NCBI RefSeq assembly: GCF_027244095.1
Contig: NC_069662.1
Location: 18,564,501 to 18,628,500, forward strand
Direction of reading: 5' to 3'
From: Hemicordylus capensis
Taxonomy: Eukaryota > Chordata > Lepidosauria > Squamata > Cordylidae
DNA: 64,000 nt
Shown here: in pieces, positions 1 through 26,780 of the stretch
Numbering within the stretch: the first letter of the stretch is position 1
Layout of the letters: every line of letters begins with the position of its first letter
Notes under the pieces: model-generated
Told to the model about the DNA's origin: nothing
Seen by the model: the letters and a program-made list of their open reading frames with translations, nothing else
Database searches by the model: none
Made by a program: the position numbers and the translations under genes

Positions 1-17
1 CCACATTCAAATCTGCC

Positions 18-180
18 TTCTACTGAGTCAGACCATTGGCTCATCTACTCCCTTGCATTTGTCACAGACAGGAGTCCTCCCAGCTCTGCTGCCCAAGTCA
101 GTTTTATCTGAAGATGCCAGGAACTGAACCTTCTGCATACAAAGCAGGCACTCTGTCTATGAGATGCAGGCCCCTTCTGC
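18..180 (-). repeat. 5S-derived SINE family, old partial antisense copy
   Basis: TACTGAGTCAGACCATTGGC and, further on, GAACCTTCTGCATACAAAGC match the tail and tRNA-like module of the composite 5S SINE seen intact at 28981-29290. Confidence 0.7.
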
Positions 181-637
181 TCTATTCACCCTCAGATGTG
201 AATCATGTCTCTCTCAAATAAACCCATTCTGCTTGGAACACTAGGAAGTGCACAGACATTACGCCTGAGTAGACCAAATGCAAGCATGGGAGTGTGTGGA
301 TCATGCCTGCTGGTGTCACGTCTCTGTGTTTAGCATAATGCCTGCACAGAGCCTACCTATCCACATACAGTTGGTATGCACATAAGCGCTGTACGTGAGA
401 CTGGGGACTCTGATTTTGGCAGGATCCCAAATCAGATGGATGGAGGCGTTGCATGTATAAACTGTGAACACCCAGACTCTGTGCAGAAGTTACACTGAAT
501 GTGTGTGGGGGCCAACGGAGACACTTCTGCCTCCTTAGTATGAATATTTTTGTCTATTCATAAGTAACTTCTGCACAGCCTTAGATACAGAATTCTGAGT
601 TTGGGTCTTATAGTGATAAGTGCTGCTGCCCTTACAG
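181..637. other. No recognisable feature
   Basis: Moderately AT-rich, no coding, repeat or RNA signature recognised between the SINE remnant and the first MITE. Confidence 0.5.
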
Positions 638-780
638 CAGGGGTTGTCAACTTTGGGTCTCCAGCTTTGTTGGAGTACAACTCCCATCATCCTCAGCCAC
701 AATGGCTTTGGCCATTGTGGCTGGGGATGATGGGAGTTGTAGTCCAACAACAGCTGGGGACCCAAAGTTGAGAACTATTG
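638..780. mobile_element. Small palindromic hAT-type MITE
   Basis: CAGGGGTTGTCAACTTTGGG opens and the reverse complement closes; the centre is GGCTTTGGCCATTGTGGCTG. Target duplication CCTTACAG/CCTTAAAG (7 of 8). It belongs to the ACAACTCCCATCATCCCC family. Confidence 0.85.
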
Positions 781-2479
781 CCTTAAAGTAATCACCACTG
801 GGAGAAAAACAGCTGGGGAGAGGCTGTTTTGGACTGGAAAGTGCAGGTGTGTATGGCGGGGGGGGGGAAGGTTCCATTCCCCCACAACCTCCCATATTGC
901 TCTTTAAATTCTCCCCATATGAATTCAGCATGAGCTGGGTAGATCATGCTGCCATTACGTCTAGTTTGGCTCAGCTCTGGTTAGAGAAATCTCACTCAAA
1001 AGAAATTAAAGCTTGTTTGGAAAATTCTTTTAATTAATAATATTCATCCTTATTCAAAAGATGGATTCTTTTGGCAACAAAATTCTGCCCTCCCCTGCTT
1101 CCCAGCTAAGCTTTTGAAGGCCATTTAGAAATGATCATATTCTGGTGTGTGTCTGTTCCACACAAACTTCCATAGATATACAAGAATTTGAGGGAGGGCC
1201 CTGGCTGGTAGTATTTCTCCAGATTCCTTCAAGCTCCCACAGAAAGGGGGGTGAAGTCGCATATGTATGTCTCTCCCAAAAAGTAAAGGAAAAGGGCTCA
1301 GAATTTCTGAGGGTGTTTCTGTATGTCTCTGTGCCCCCTACAACTTTCTGAAATTCAAGGCATTCATTTTTGTGGGGCATAGGCCTTCTTTAATTTTATT
1401 TCCCATGGCCCCTGAGGTTTGCAGAATGTCTCACAACTGTCTTGGGATGCACTCTATCACAATGACAATAGTCTTGCGCTTATTTGTCCTACCAAACATT
1501 CTGCAGCGTGGGCAGCCTTTGGGGTGCAGCCTTCTGTCAAATACAGCTCAACTGGACTGTACAACATTTGGGGTACATTCTTTCTCCCTAACACCTGGGA
1601 TTTGTAGAGATTTTGAGTATATTTGATGTCCAGATCAAAAGTTTTTGCCTTGGGGAAAGCAGGAGGGCAATTTCAGAGGGCAAGATTCTAGTGCTCAAGT
1701 TTCCAAGGTCCCCAATAATTTTTGAGATAAAGCTTTTCAACTGGAGCATGCCACATTCTGCTAAGAAATTGCTGTTATCTCTTTTTTCTTTTAAGCCTCT
1801 GAAAGATACATTGAGTGTGTGTATGCGGCAGCGGTGTAAACACCCCTGATACAAACACAACAGTGTGGCTTGGAGGCATCCCATATTATTCTCCTTCATA
1901 TGGGTGGGGGGAGGCGTAACAGTCATCCAGAGGTGAGGACTGTAGCTTCCTCAGTAAGACATCAAATATTGAGGGAGCAACAACCACCCTCAAACATTCA
2001 CAGACCCCAGCTACAACGCAGTTTTGGGAGGCCGTGCACCATCCACTGTAAGAGAGAAGAAAAATGCAGGTTAGGCAAAGGATTTGGAAGTGACTGCTCC
2101 ATATCTCTCATCAATTGCTGTTCCTGGCCCTATTCACACATTAGTCCTATACTCATGTTATGTTGAGCATTTCAGGGCTATCCTTACACTCTGGCATCTG
2201 CGGCAAATCAGTCAGTGTGGGGCCCCTTCCCGTTAATTTTGATGGGGATTGGAAGAGTGGGGCCTGGGGCAAGTGCTCTGTGCACTTGCGCGGGGCATGC
2301 TGGGCCTTCTGGGGTTCGGGAGGCCTCTGAACCCCGCCGCCCCAACCAGCTCCATCACAGAGCTGGAAATCATGTGGGCAGCTGACTCAGCTACCCAGGA
2401 TGGGCTGCCTGCTCATGTGTCAGGAGGCCCCCTGATCCCTGCAGCCCCAGTTGGAAAGGGTGGGTCAAGTCCGCTCTCC
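781..2479. other. No recognisable gene; unassigned DNA
   Basis: Several overlapping short open frames on both strands lack conserved motifs or codon bias. A short poly-G run lies at 859-867. The 2240-2480 part becomes GC-rich and merges with fold-back family C. I looked for the bZIP end of DBP, which lies beyond CA11 in mammals, and did not see it. Confidence 0.5.
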
Positions 2480-2925
2480 CCACAAACCCCTCATGGCACT
2501 TCACACTGCTCGTGTGAAGCGCCTCAGTGTCTGAATAGGACTCCTATTTTAGCTCTATTCAGACAGTGGTCTCCACACATGCAGTGTGGAGAGCCTTAGA
2601 GGATTCTGTAGGGAGAGCGGGGTCGGGGTGCGTGGGGCATTCTGGGGAGATCTTCGACGCCAGGAGGCTTTCTGTAGCCTCCTGGTCAGGGGTCTCCTCG
2701 TGAGTTGCCACAGCGCAAAACTGCACTGTGGCAACTCACGATCACAGAAATGGGGTTAGCTGATCGCTTGCTCCACTAACCTCATTTTAAGGGAGGGGTA
2801 TTTAGGTGGGCTAGCTGCCACTGAACCACCGGCCTCACTCACGAGCCCAGTGGTTCTCACGACCACCCAAAAGTGGGCTGGGCTCCCTTAGCCCGCTTTC
2901 AAGCGGTTGTGAGAATAGCCTCATT
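2480..2925 (-). mobile_element. Fold-back family C, copy 1 (antisense)
   Basis: Shares GGGCTGGGCTCCCTTAGCCC, GCACTTCACACTGCT, GTGTGAAGCGCCTCA and a CCACCTAAATACCCCTCCCTTAAA-like block (in reverse) with 51364-51850. Internal hairpin CACAGCGCAAAACTGCACTGTG. Confidence 0.6.
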
Positions 2926-3150
2926 ATGTTGTATAAGGTACAGATGTCTATGTGCAGGTACATGTTTTTGTGTGAATGGCTGTACCTGTGTTCATTTAAA
3001 AAGTGAACCTGGGCACAGATTCCATAAAATGAAGTATACAGATAAGTGTACTGTGGTACTTGTATTCAATCTGACATGTGACTAACTGTACTTGTGCACA
3101 ATATACACACATTGTACAAGTGTTGAACATAACGTGTGAATAGGGGCTTT
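2920..3150 (+). mobile_element. Fold-back family B, copy 1
   Basis: CTCATTATGTTGTATAAGG to GAACATAACGTGTGAATAGG, with GAATGGCTGTACCTGTGTTC and AAAAAGTGAACCTGGG inside. Ends are short inverted repeats around CATTATGTT. Confidence 0.7.
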
Positions 3151-3359
3151 TGCCTCTATTGCCTTTTGGGCATGCCTTGTTAAAATGGTGTTTGGTTTGA
3201 GTTGCTACTTGTGTTGGCAACCCTCCCTGAGTCTCTAGCAATTAAATCTCTCTGAGGGGAGGAGAGATGCATTGGGTTTCTAGTGCACATGCATGTAAAT
3301 GCACATTGCATGAACATAAAGCATGCCCTGTACAGTCTACAATTTCACACACTGCAGCT

Positions 3360-3780
3360 GCTGTGGTATATTTGACACAGTTGATAACAGCTTTTGGGAC
3401 AATTATGTTTTCCTGATAAGCTGCAGATTGGGAAATGGGATAGAGCTGCCTGTTCTGGATGTGGTTACACTCCCCCAGAAGGAACAGATTTGCAGTTTGG
3501 GAGTACTGCTGGACCCAACCCTCTCTCTGATAACTCTGGTGGAGGTGGTGGCCAGGAGAGCTTTTTATCAGCTTCAACTGGTTCGCCAACTGCACCCTTT
3601 CCTGGAAGTGAGTGAAAGTGAGTGATCTTAAGACAGTTGTGTACAGGCTGGTAACCTCCAGGCTTGACTGCTGCAATGCACAGTCACTTCAGGTGGCAAT
3701 TGGTGAAGGCGGTGGCAGGGCGACTCCTCCGCACACTGCCTCACTGGGTTGCTGTTGCTGCCCAGCGGCTGCTAATTTCC
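3360..3780 (+). repeat. L2 LINE fragment
   Basis: Encodes broken L2 reverse transcriptase C-terminal text (TLPQKEQ-like, ARRAFYQLQLVRQLHPFL, SRLDCCNA). The SRLDYCNxL block is diagnostic of the L2/CR1 group. Confidence 0.75.
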
Positions 3781-3980
3781 CTGCTTCCCTACCTCTTGAA
3801 AAAACAGAGGGCTGAGATCATAATTCCTGTTGTTCCGTTCCCACCCACTACCTGTTCAAAGGGCAGAGAGAGCAAGAAATTAGCAGCCACCCAGGAAGGA
3901 GGAGGCCTGAGCTGGAGGGCTGGCTGATGCTGTTGCTGTCCCTTCACCAGATAAGGAGGGGTAAAGGGTGAGGATTGGAC

Positions 3981-4117
3981 CAGGGTTCCCTCTAACAGGT
4001 ATTCCCAGATATTGTTGACTACAACTCCCAGAATCCCCAAGCAAAAGCCATTGCAGCTGGGGATTCTGGGAGTTATAGTCAACAATATCTGGGAATCCCT
4101 GTTGGAGGGAACCCTGG
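3981..4117. mobile_element. Small palindromic hAT-type MITE
   Basis: CAGGGTTCCCTCTAACAGG against CCTGTTGGAGGGAACCCTG, with GATTGGAC/GATGGGAC flanks (7 of 8). The centre carries ACAACTCCCAGAATCCCC and its complement. Confidence 0.85.
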
Positions 4118-4439
4118 ATGGGACATGTTAGGTTGGGGGAAGAAGAAAGGGGTTGGAGTTTATGTTGGAAGGAGCAAGAAAGAACACAGTTTGTGGCAGG
4201 GACAGAAACTGCTTTCTTGGCTTGCTGTCTGCATCAGGGAGTAGAAAGGAGACGGGGCGGGGGGGAGGGAGATGTGTTGTGTGGAGAGATAACTTGTTGG
4301 CACATACTGAGCACCATAGGATGAGGGCAGTGCTCTCCTGTCTCTTCAGGTGTCAGTTCATCTTGGGCTGGGCCCCTTAATTAATCTTTAACTCAAAGAA
4401 AAGGCACCCTCTTGGATTTCAGATCAGTGAATTGCTAAG

Positions 4440-4860
4440 TATATGGACAGAGCATGCAACAGGTAGAGTAGAGCCTGCACCCCGCACATGTCGTGGGAAT
4501 GTTGGGAGGCCTTGGGCACCCAAAAACCAGTTTGAAATGAGTCTAGATAATCAGTTTCCTCCAAGAGTGCCTGGAGCTGGGAGGCCACCAGCCTCTCAAT
4601 TACCTTGTCTGAACAAGGAATGCTGGAGACAGGCCTGTACTTACTTAACTCTGAGGGAATCAATGCAGATGTCTTCAGAAGAAGTCTAATGATTGCCTCC
4701 TTAAGACAAGGAGGCATCCTGCCTTCCCTCAGAGAAGCATTTATAATCTCTACCAGGCCTTCTACAACAACTCCCCTGCTGGAGAGTACAAGTTGGACAA
4801 GGGTCAAGAGAACAGGTGGTAAGATGCACCATTCCAAGCAGCGGTTCTATCAGGTAGCAT
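4440..4860 (-). repeat. L2 LINE fragment (antisense), RT core
   Basis: The minus-strand frame reads INASLREGRMPPCLKEAII, SKYRPVSSIPCSDKVIERLV, ASQLQALLEETDYLDSFQTG: motifs of the L2 reverse transcriptase. Confidence 0.85.
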
Positions 4861-5305
4861 TCCCCATGTTTTCCAATGAGAGAGTTTCCCCACATTTTCC
4901 AGGACAGTAATCAAGTTTTCCAGAATTGGGGATTTTCTTGGTAATTTGAGTGAGTTCTGGAACCTACCTGCGAAAACCGCATGTTTCCATCTTTCGTGGT
5001 TTGGTCTGGGAGTTTCATGTCAGTCAGTGAGTGAGTCAAGTGTACATCTTGAGTTTGCAAGTGTATTAACATCTTATGGCTCTGTGACTCTAGTCTTTTT
5101 ATAGCTCTGTGAGGGATCATTCCCCATGCTTTGCAATGGGAGAGTTTTTCTGCATTTTCTGGGGTAGTAATGCATTTTTGGGTTTTTTTGGTTGTTTTTG
5201 CTAGTCTCGGTGAGATCTGGAACCTACCTGTGAAAACAGCATGTTTCTATATTTCATGGTTTGGTCTGGGAGTTTCATGTCAGTGAGTGAGTGAGTGAGG
5301 CCCAA
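4857..5305 (+). repeat. Direct duplication, about 180-bp units
   Basis: The 4857-5040 unit (ATTCCCCATGTTTTCCAATG, GTTCTGGAACCTACCTGCGA, TTTGGTCTGGGAGTTTCATG) recurs at 5119-5300 with about 80-85% visual identity, including GAACCTACCTGTGAAAACAG. No coding function. Confidence 0.75.
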
Positions 5306-5718
5306 GCAGCTTTTCAGCGAAACCAGAAAAATCACAAAACAAGCCTGACTAGTGAGGGTGCTGATAATTTTATGGCAGCTATTTCTAATGCCCCTTACTG
5401 AACTATAATCCCCAGGCTTCCCTGGAAAAGAAAGGCCTGTTAAACCAGTTGCTGGCATTTGGTTAAATAATAAAGTTTTGGTAATTGATAATAATTCAGT
5501 TTGTAAATGGTATAGACATGCCCCAAGGATAGTTTACACGACTGTGTGAAAGCTTGTAGGGTTGGGTTTTTGATGGTGTTCAGTTAGCAAAGTGTTCCAT
5601 AATAATGGGGCCACCACAGAGAAGGCTGCTGCATCTCATCATTCTCACCTCTTTAAGAGGGGAAACTGAACACACAAATTCTCAATGGAAAAGGGGCCTG
5701 TAAGGGGACAAGTGATGC
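5306..5718 (-). other. Region just downstream of CA11 stop, probable 3'UTR/flank
   Basis: No repeat recognised. Expected position of the CA11 3' untranslated region. No clear AATAAA on the minus strand was found. Confidence 0.3.
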
Positions 5719-20930
<15,212 letters not shown>

Positions 20931-21589
20931 GGTGTAGAAGGAAGGGGGGGGCTCAGAATTGGATTTGTCCCCTCCTCAGCATCCCGTGTGGCAGTAACCC
21001 CGGTCCGCAGGCACTGGAGACGGCACTGGTGCCCGCCCCCCCACCGCCGGAGATCCACGCGTGGTCCAGTGAGTCCTTATGGTCCCCAGACAACCCCCCT
21101 CACCTTTGAAAGCCCCCTGCTGCCCTCTCCATGCTCACTCTAGCTAGCTATTTATCTCTCTATCTCCCGTCTGCCCCCCCCCGCCCGCCTTTCCTAGCTC
21201 TCTTCCCAGCCCTCCATCTTTCTCCCGCCCCCTCTCCAGGGGATAACTCCTGCCCCCCTCCTCTCACAACGTAGATTAGATTTTGGGAAGATGGAGGTGG
21301 CGTGGGGGAGGGGGAGGGGGGAAGGCTAGGGGATGCAAAGAGTTTGTGATGTGGGATATCACTCCGTAGGGGTGTACATCCGACAGCCCCCTCCCCCCGC
21401 CGCCCCCTCGCCCAATCTTGCCTCCTTTCCCTTTTGGGGGGAAAGGTCAGAGGAGTTGAGCTGTGGGACTCCTTGCTACGTGGGTCGTGGTGGTCCTGCT
21501 GGAGAATAAGATGGGGAGGAGGGGAGGCAGGCAGCAGGTAAGGATGGGATGAGATCTTTGGAGTCCCTAACTTAACTTCTTTCTTTTCC

Positions 21590-22030
21590 GCTTCCTCTCT
21601 TCAGTTGCTCTCTTTCTTTCTGTCCCCTCTCTCCTGTCTGCTGCTTTCCCACCTCTCCTTGCTTGCCTCTCTCTTTTTGCTGTTCTCCTCCTCCCTGTTT
21701 CTCCACCTTCTGTCTGTCCCTCCTTCACTCACCTGTCTTTCCCTTCCCCTCCTCTCTAGGCTGTTCTTCCCCTTTCTCTTTCTCCCCACTCCTTCAGTGT
21801 CCCCCCATCTGTCTATTCTATTCTATTCCCCCCTTCCCTCTCCTCCCCGCTTTTATCTGCCCTGCCTCTCCCGCCTTCCCTCTCTCCTGCTCCCTCCTTC
21901 TTCGGTCCTCCCAGAGTCTCCTATACCTCCCTTGCTGGCTTCTGCCTTTCCCTCCTTCTCTGCATCTCTTACAGCCTCAGCTTCCCTTTCCCCCTCCCTC
22001 CTCCCCCTAGTCTAAAATGCACAGATCTTC
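21590..22030 (+). repeat. Long polypyrimidine tract (polypurine on CA11 sense strand)
   Basis: About 440 bp composed almost only of C and T on the plus strand, broken by few purines. It lies 0.7-1.1 kb upstream of the CA11 start. Such tracts can adopt triplex (H-DNA) structure. Open frames across it are compositional artefacts. Confidence 0.85.
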
Positions 22031-22649
22031 TCTCTCACTTTCCCTTCCCCACTCCCAAGGGACCCAAAGAGATGCAATTGAGGGAGGGAGGGAGGGGGAC
22101 CGGTGTTTTAAGGTGGGTCAGAAGAAATTGTGGAGCCTTAAAAATCGTGGGCCGTCTGCTCACACTGATGCATTGAGATAGTATTTGCTTTGCCCATGCC
22201 ATTGTGCTACTACATGCTATTATGTAGCATGTAGCCAGGGCTACATTTTGAGGCAGGGGATCCAGGCAACTGCTGGGCATTTTAGTTATTCTGGATTAAA
22301 ACAAACCCAAAACTTCTATAAGATTAAAGGAAATGCATTTGTTTTTATTTGTGTATCTACGGCATGGATAAATGCAGATTTACAGATCCATGCATGCGGA
22401 TGTATCACTTTGTATGACAGGGATAAATCATGCATGCAGATGGTGCATCACCGTCGTGACAGGGATAAATCATGCGTGCAGATGGTGCAGCGCGGTCGTG
22501 AAAGGCACTATAAAAGTCATTTAAAATAAAGTATGCAAAAGTTGAAGAAATGGAGTGGGTGTCAAAGACACTCCTTGCCCTGCAGCACTGTTTGGTCTGC
22601 CTATAGAATTGTGCCCAAGAGTCAGTTCATACAATATATTTCACATCAC

Positions 22650-22962
22650 AGGAACTTAGGAAGCTGCCTTATAGTGAGTCAGACCATTGGTCCATCTAGC
22701 TCAGAATTGTCTGCACTGAATGGCAGCAGCTCTCCATGGTTTCAGGCAGGAGTTTCTCCTAGTCCTTCCTGGAGATGCTAGCAGGGATTGAATCTGGGAC
22801 CTTCCGCATGCAAAGCAGACACACTCTTCCATTAAACTATGGCTCCATCCCTTAAGGGGAACATCATACAGCAGACAGCGCTTACACGCAGACACCATCC
22901 AAATGCAAACCAGTGTGATCCCTGCTTAGCAAAAGTGACTGTTCATGCTCGCTACCGCAGGA
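22650..22962 (-). repeat. 5S rRNA-derived composite SINE (antisense)
   Basis: Read on the minus strand it runs from a 5S-like head (TTTTGCTAAGCAGGGATCAC) through a tRNA-like module with box A (TAGTTTAATGGAAGAG) and box B (CCCAGATTCAATCCC) to the tail TGGTCTGACTCACTATAAGG. Confidence 0.85.
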
Positions 22963-22975
22963 AAACAATGACGAA

Positions 22976-23062
22976 TGTTTATATACCGCTTTTCAACAAA
23001 AGTTCCCAAAGCGGTTTACATAGAGAAATAAAAATAAATAAAGATGGATCCCTGTCCCCAAA
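22976..23062 (-). repeat. LINE/SINE 3' tail (antisense)
   Basis: TATATACCGCTTTTCAACAA, then CAAAGCGGTTTACATAG, is the reverse of the common tail GTAAACCxCTTTGxGAACTTTTGTTGAAAAGCGGTATATAAAT. Confidence 0.7.
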
Positions 23063-23122
23063 GGGCTCACAATCTAAAAAGCTCTCTAGCAAAACCAGAT
23101 CTCTCCTCCTAAGACCAGCTGT

Positions 23123-23560
23123 CCTAAGAACATAAGAACAGCCCTGCTGGATCAGGCCCAAGGCCCATCTAGTCCAGCATCCTGTTTCGCACAGTGGCCC
23201 ACCAGATGCTGCTGGAAGCCACAGGCAGGAGTTGAGGGCGTGCCCTCTCTCCTGCCATTACTCCCCTGCAACTGGTTCTCAGAGCCATCCTGCCTTTTAA
23301 GACTGGAGCTGGCCCACAGCCCTCTGACTAGTAGCCATTGATGGACCTCTCCTCCATGAAGTTATCCAAACCCCTCTTAAAGCCATCCAGGTTGTTGGCT
23401 GTCACTACATCCTGTGGCAGAGAGTTCCACAAGTGGATCACGCGTTGTGTGAAAAAGTACTTCCGTTTGTTGGTCCTACACCTCCTGGCAATCAATTTCA
23501 TGGAGTGACCCCTGGTTCTAGTGTTGTGTACTCCCCTAGAGTACCATGTCGGCAGTGCTA
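23123..23560 (-). repeat. CR1 LINE 3' end (antisense)
   Basis: Starts with the rc of the CR1 terminus (AAGAACATAAGAACAGCCCT, GGATCAGGCCCAAGGCCC). It continues through ACATCCTGTGGCAGAGAGTT, the end of the reverse transcriptase frame. Confidence 0.88.
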
Positions 23561-23887
23561 AAGCCTTCCTCAGCAACATGGGTGCCCTTGACCAGATGGG
23601 GAAACAGAAGTGTGGACCAGGCTATCTGTAGCAGAGAGCACCAGAAGCAACATTCATGATTGCAAGAAGCAATTTTTCCAGTCACTGTGGGGCACTTCAA
23701 ATGATATTGCCCAGCAGCACCCAGGAGCAGGAAGAGATGCACGAGAGCATGCCCGTCCTCCATGAATGTCCTGACACTCCAACAAGTGCAATGTCCTGAC
23801 AGTGCATCCCCTCCCGTACATGTGTGCTGCCTATATCATTTGAACTGGCCATGTGTGATCACAGGAACTAGCAACCTCTATATCCCT

Positions 23888-24185
23888 ATTCAGACATTAT
23901 GTTGCATGTGCATACAGGTGTCTGTAGACATGTACATGCTTCGGTATGAATAACTGTACATGTGTTCATTTTGAAAGTGGACCTTCTGGGTACAGGCCAC
24001 TCAAATGCAAGGCAGAGGTAGGAGGCGAGTCGTACCACCGTACCTGCATTGAGCAAGAACTGTTCAATGAGTTCAGATTTGTACATGTGTATGCTGTACA
24101 TGAAGAACTGTATATGAGTTCAGATTTGCACACGTGTATGCTGTACACAGATTGCATGTGCATTCAACATAATGTGTGGATAGAA
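23888..24185 (+). mobile_element. Fold-back family B, copy 2
   Basis: CTATTCAGACATTATGTTGC to ATTCAACATAATGTGTGGAT, with internal TAACTGTACATGTGTTCATT. GAGTTCAGATTTGTACATG and GAGTTCAGATTTGCACACG form an internal direct duplication. Confidence 0.75.
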
Positions 24186-24727
24186 CTTACAAGCAGCAAG
24201 GTTCACACTAACATGGCTCCCCTGGGCCAAATCCAGCCACTGAGAGATGCTGCTTGTCTCCCACTCACACACTTGACAACCTAGAGGCAAAAAAGGTAAG
24301 GAGAAAGTGGAATCTGTGGCAACAGAAGTTGCTGGCAAACCGCTTGAGGTGTGCGAACTCCGCTTTCAGTTATCTTCTCAAAAAAGATGTTTACATTAAC
24401 CCAATAATTCAAGCCAACAGACTTAACTTTTATTTCAAAAACAGGAGCCATGGCAAGGAGGGGGACCTGGTCTGGATCAGGACTGTGGTGGGAGAAGCTT
24501 TTGCCTCTGCCATGGTCCTGATCCAAATGCCCCCCTCTCGGCTGCTGTCTGACAAGCAAAAATGGGTACCAATAGTTCCCGCCCTTGTCAAATAGCTGCT
24601 GTAAAGGGGGTGTAATCCAGACTGGGTGTGGCAAAGTGTTAATGCCCTCTCCCTTGCTGTGGTCCTGATATGAATTATACTGCTCCCCACAGCTGCTATT
24701 TTTGCAAAAATAGTTAAACTTATCAGC

Positions 24728-24864
24728 CAAGAGTGGTCAACCTGAGACTCTCTAGCAGTTCTTGGACTACAACTCCCATCACCCCAACTGCAATTCATTG
24801 TGATTGGGGATTATGGGAGTTGTAGTCCAAGAACCACTGATGAGCCTCAGGATGGCCACCCCTG
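24728..24864. mobile_element. Small palindromic hAT-type MITE
   Basis: GGACTACAACTCCCATCACC against GGGAGTTGTAGTCC. Ends CAAGAGTGGTCAACCTGAG / CTCAGGATGGCCACCCCTG. The flanks match only weakly as a target duplication. Confidence 0.75.
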
Positions 24865-26490
24865 CCATCGGCACTAACTTTGAGGTTTAACCAAACATTG
24901 AGTTTGGCCCAAAGTGGCCTTCCATAAAAAAGATAAGTAAGAAACTACAGTCATGTCACTGAAGTTAACGGTTCTGTGCGTATTATGTGGTGAGGGGACT
25001 GGATGGAGTGTGTGTATATATGATTCACTTTGATTCTGAATCATGTGCTATAGATGGTGTGTCACAATCTGAAGAGTGATGCACTCGTCTTTTTAAACAG
25101 CCAGATTTTGCCAAAATGTATTATTGACCTCTAGTCTTTGAAGCAACATCATGATCAGTGTGAATAAACTTTGAAGGAATTCAGCACAGATTAACCATCT
25201 TTTTTGCCTGAACAAAAGACCAGGATATAGTAATGTAAAAACATTACAGGAATGTATTGATTGCTAAAGAGAAAGAAGGCCTTCTCTCTGTAACTACAGA
25301 TTGAACTAGTCAGTATCTAGGGGCAGAACAATGGCAGCCATCACATATTACTGTACTGCTGCACTTCAAATGCATGTTTAAGAAACAGGCAAACTTCCTC
25401 AGATTTACCACCTGGGCTTCTTTCACACAGGACTTTTAGCTCGCATCTCTTCCAGAATGAAAGTGTGCATCCATTACTGGCCAGATTTACCCTGAAGTCC
25501 CTGCGAGCTATCTGGGAGCACTTCATACACAATTTGGATTTTTCATTGTGCATTAGAGTGTAGCCCAATTTATATCCAGGGTAAAAAAAATCCACTTTTT
25601 GCATTGGTTGGGGGTGGGGAGCAACTTTGAACTTGCAGTAAAGCCTCGCAGTAAACCTGGGGTAACGCCTGTGGTAAAGCTTGCTATGTGAAAAACACCT
25701 TGGTGAATTTGACCATCCATGATTGCTGCCAACTTTCTAGGATCACTCTCCTGGTGACTCTTGAAAGCAAGCCTGGAGATTTCGGTGGTCTGAAAAATAT
25801 GGTGCGGGTGGCTGGGTGGGTTTGGAAACAAAAATCTCCAGGGATACCTTCAGTCAGAGTTGGCAACCCGAGTTTTCACCCATAAGGCAATGTTGCCCTG
25901 CTTTTTCAACTCATGCATATTCAGGAAACTAGGGATTCTAATCTGTGGCAGTGGTAATCAGTGGGAATATGGAGCAAAGGAGTTACACTTATTCTTGATT
26001 AATCAATTCAGGAGAAAGGCTGTAGGCTCAGCATGAGGCCTAGTCAGGGTCGCACTTAGGGATGGGCAAGCCTGACACCCGGGGTGGCCCTTTCATGAGG
26101 TGATGTGAAGCAGTCGGTGGCAGATTACTGGGGCACCAGCAAGACAAGATGCTCTCCTGTGTTTAGAGGAGAGCGGAGGATTGGAGGAAGCCTTTGTGGT
26201 TGCTTGGCAACTGCTGTGGCACTTCCCTACCACTCGACTGCATGGGAGCTTTAGAGGAGGGAATGTGGTTGCCTAGTAACCATCTACTTCTCCTTTTCAA
26301 GTAAGGATTTTGGTGGTGTGAGCAGGGGGAAGACAGTGATGTAACTTCCAGGCATAAGTAGCCTGCCAATGGGTAGTTGGGCCAGTCGGACCCAATAGAA
26401 TGTCTTCATTTGGGATCCAAAAGGCCCCCCAATGCTGAGCTTGGAAGGGAGACCACTTGCATCTCCTCAAGAAATGCCAGCCTCACGCAT
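24865..26490. other. Intergenic; one family A element, otherwise unassigned
   Basis: Apart from 25412-25703, nothing was recognised. The stretch near 26040-26150 (GTCGCACTTAGGGATGGGCA) may be a fragment of a hAT-like element resembling 53434-54035. Confidence 0.4.
25412..25703 (+). mobile_element. Fold-back family A, copy 2
   Basis: CTTCTTTCACACAGGACTTT to CTTGCTATGTGAAAAACACC. Shares GGCCAGATTTACCCTGAAGT, AATTTGGATTTTTCATTGTG and GGGTAAAAAAAATCC with the other copies. Confidence 0.78.
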
Positions 26491-26780
26491 TAGGAACATA
26501 GGAAGCTGTCATATACTGAGTCAGACCATTGGTCTACCTAGCTCAGTATTGTCTTCACAGACTGGCAGCGGCTTCTCCAAGGTTACAGACAGGAATCTCT
26601 CTCAGCCCTATCTTGGAGATGCTGCCAGGGAGGGAACTTGGAACCTTCTGCTCTTTCCAGACCGGCTCCATCCCCTGAGGGGAATATCTTACAGTGCTCA
26701 CACTTCTAATCTCCTATTCATTTGCAAGCAGGGCAGACCCTGCTTAGCTAAGGGGACAAGTCATGCTTGCTACCACAAGC
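26491..26780 (-). repeat. 5S rRNA-derived SINE (antisense), interrupted by a MIR-like SINE
   Basis: Tail (GGAAGCTGTCATATACTGAG) to 5S-like head (CAGACCCTGCTTAGCTAAGG) are present, but the distal end is displaced. A MIR-like SINE follows at once, and a few bases of the head (CTCCTCTCC type) resume near 27014. Confidence 0.8.

Noticed and set aside
1-5700. DBP gene, expected beyond CA11 by mammalian synteny
   Set aside because: No bZIP basic region or leucine zipper text in any frame.
21605-22015. 136-codon Ser/Leu/Pro-rich frame
   Set aside because: Artefact of the polypyrimidine tract.
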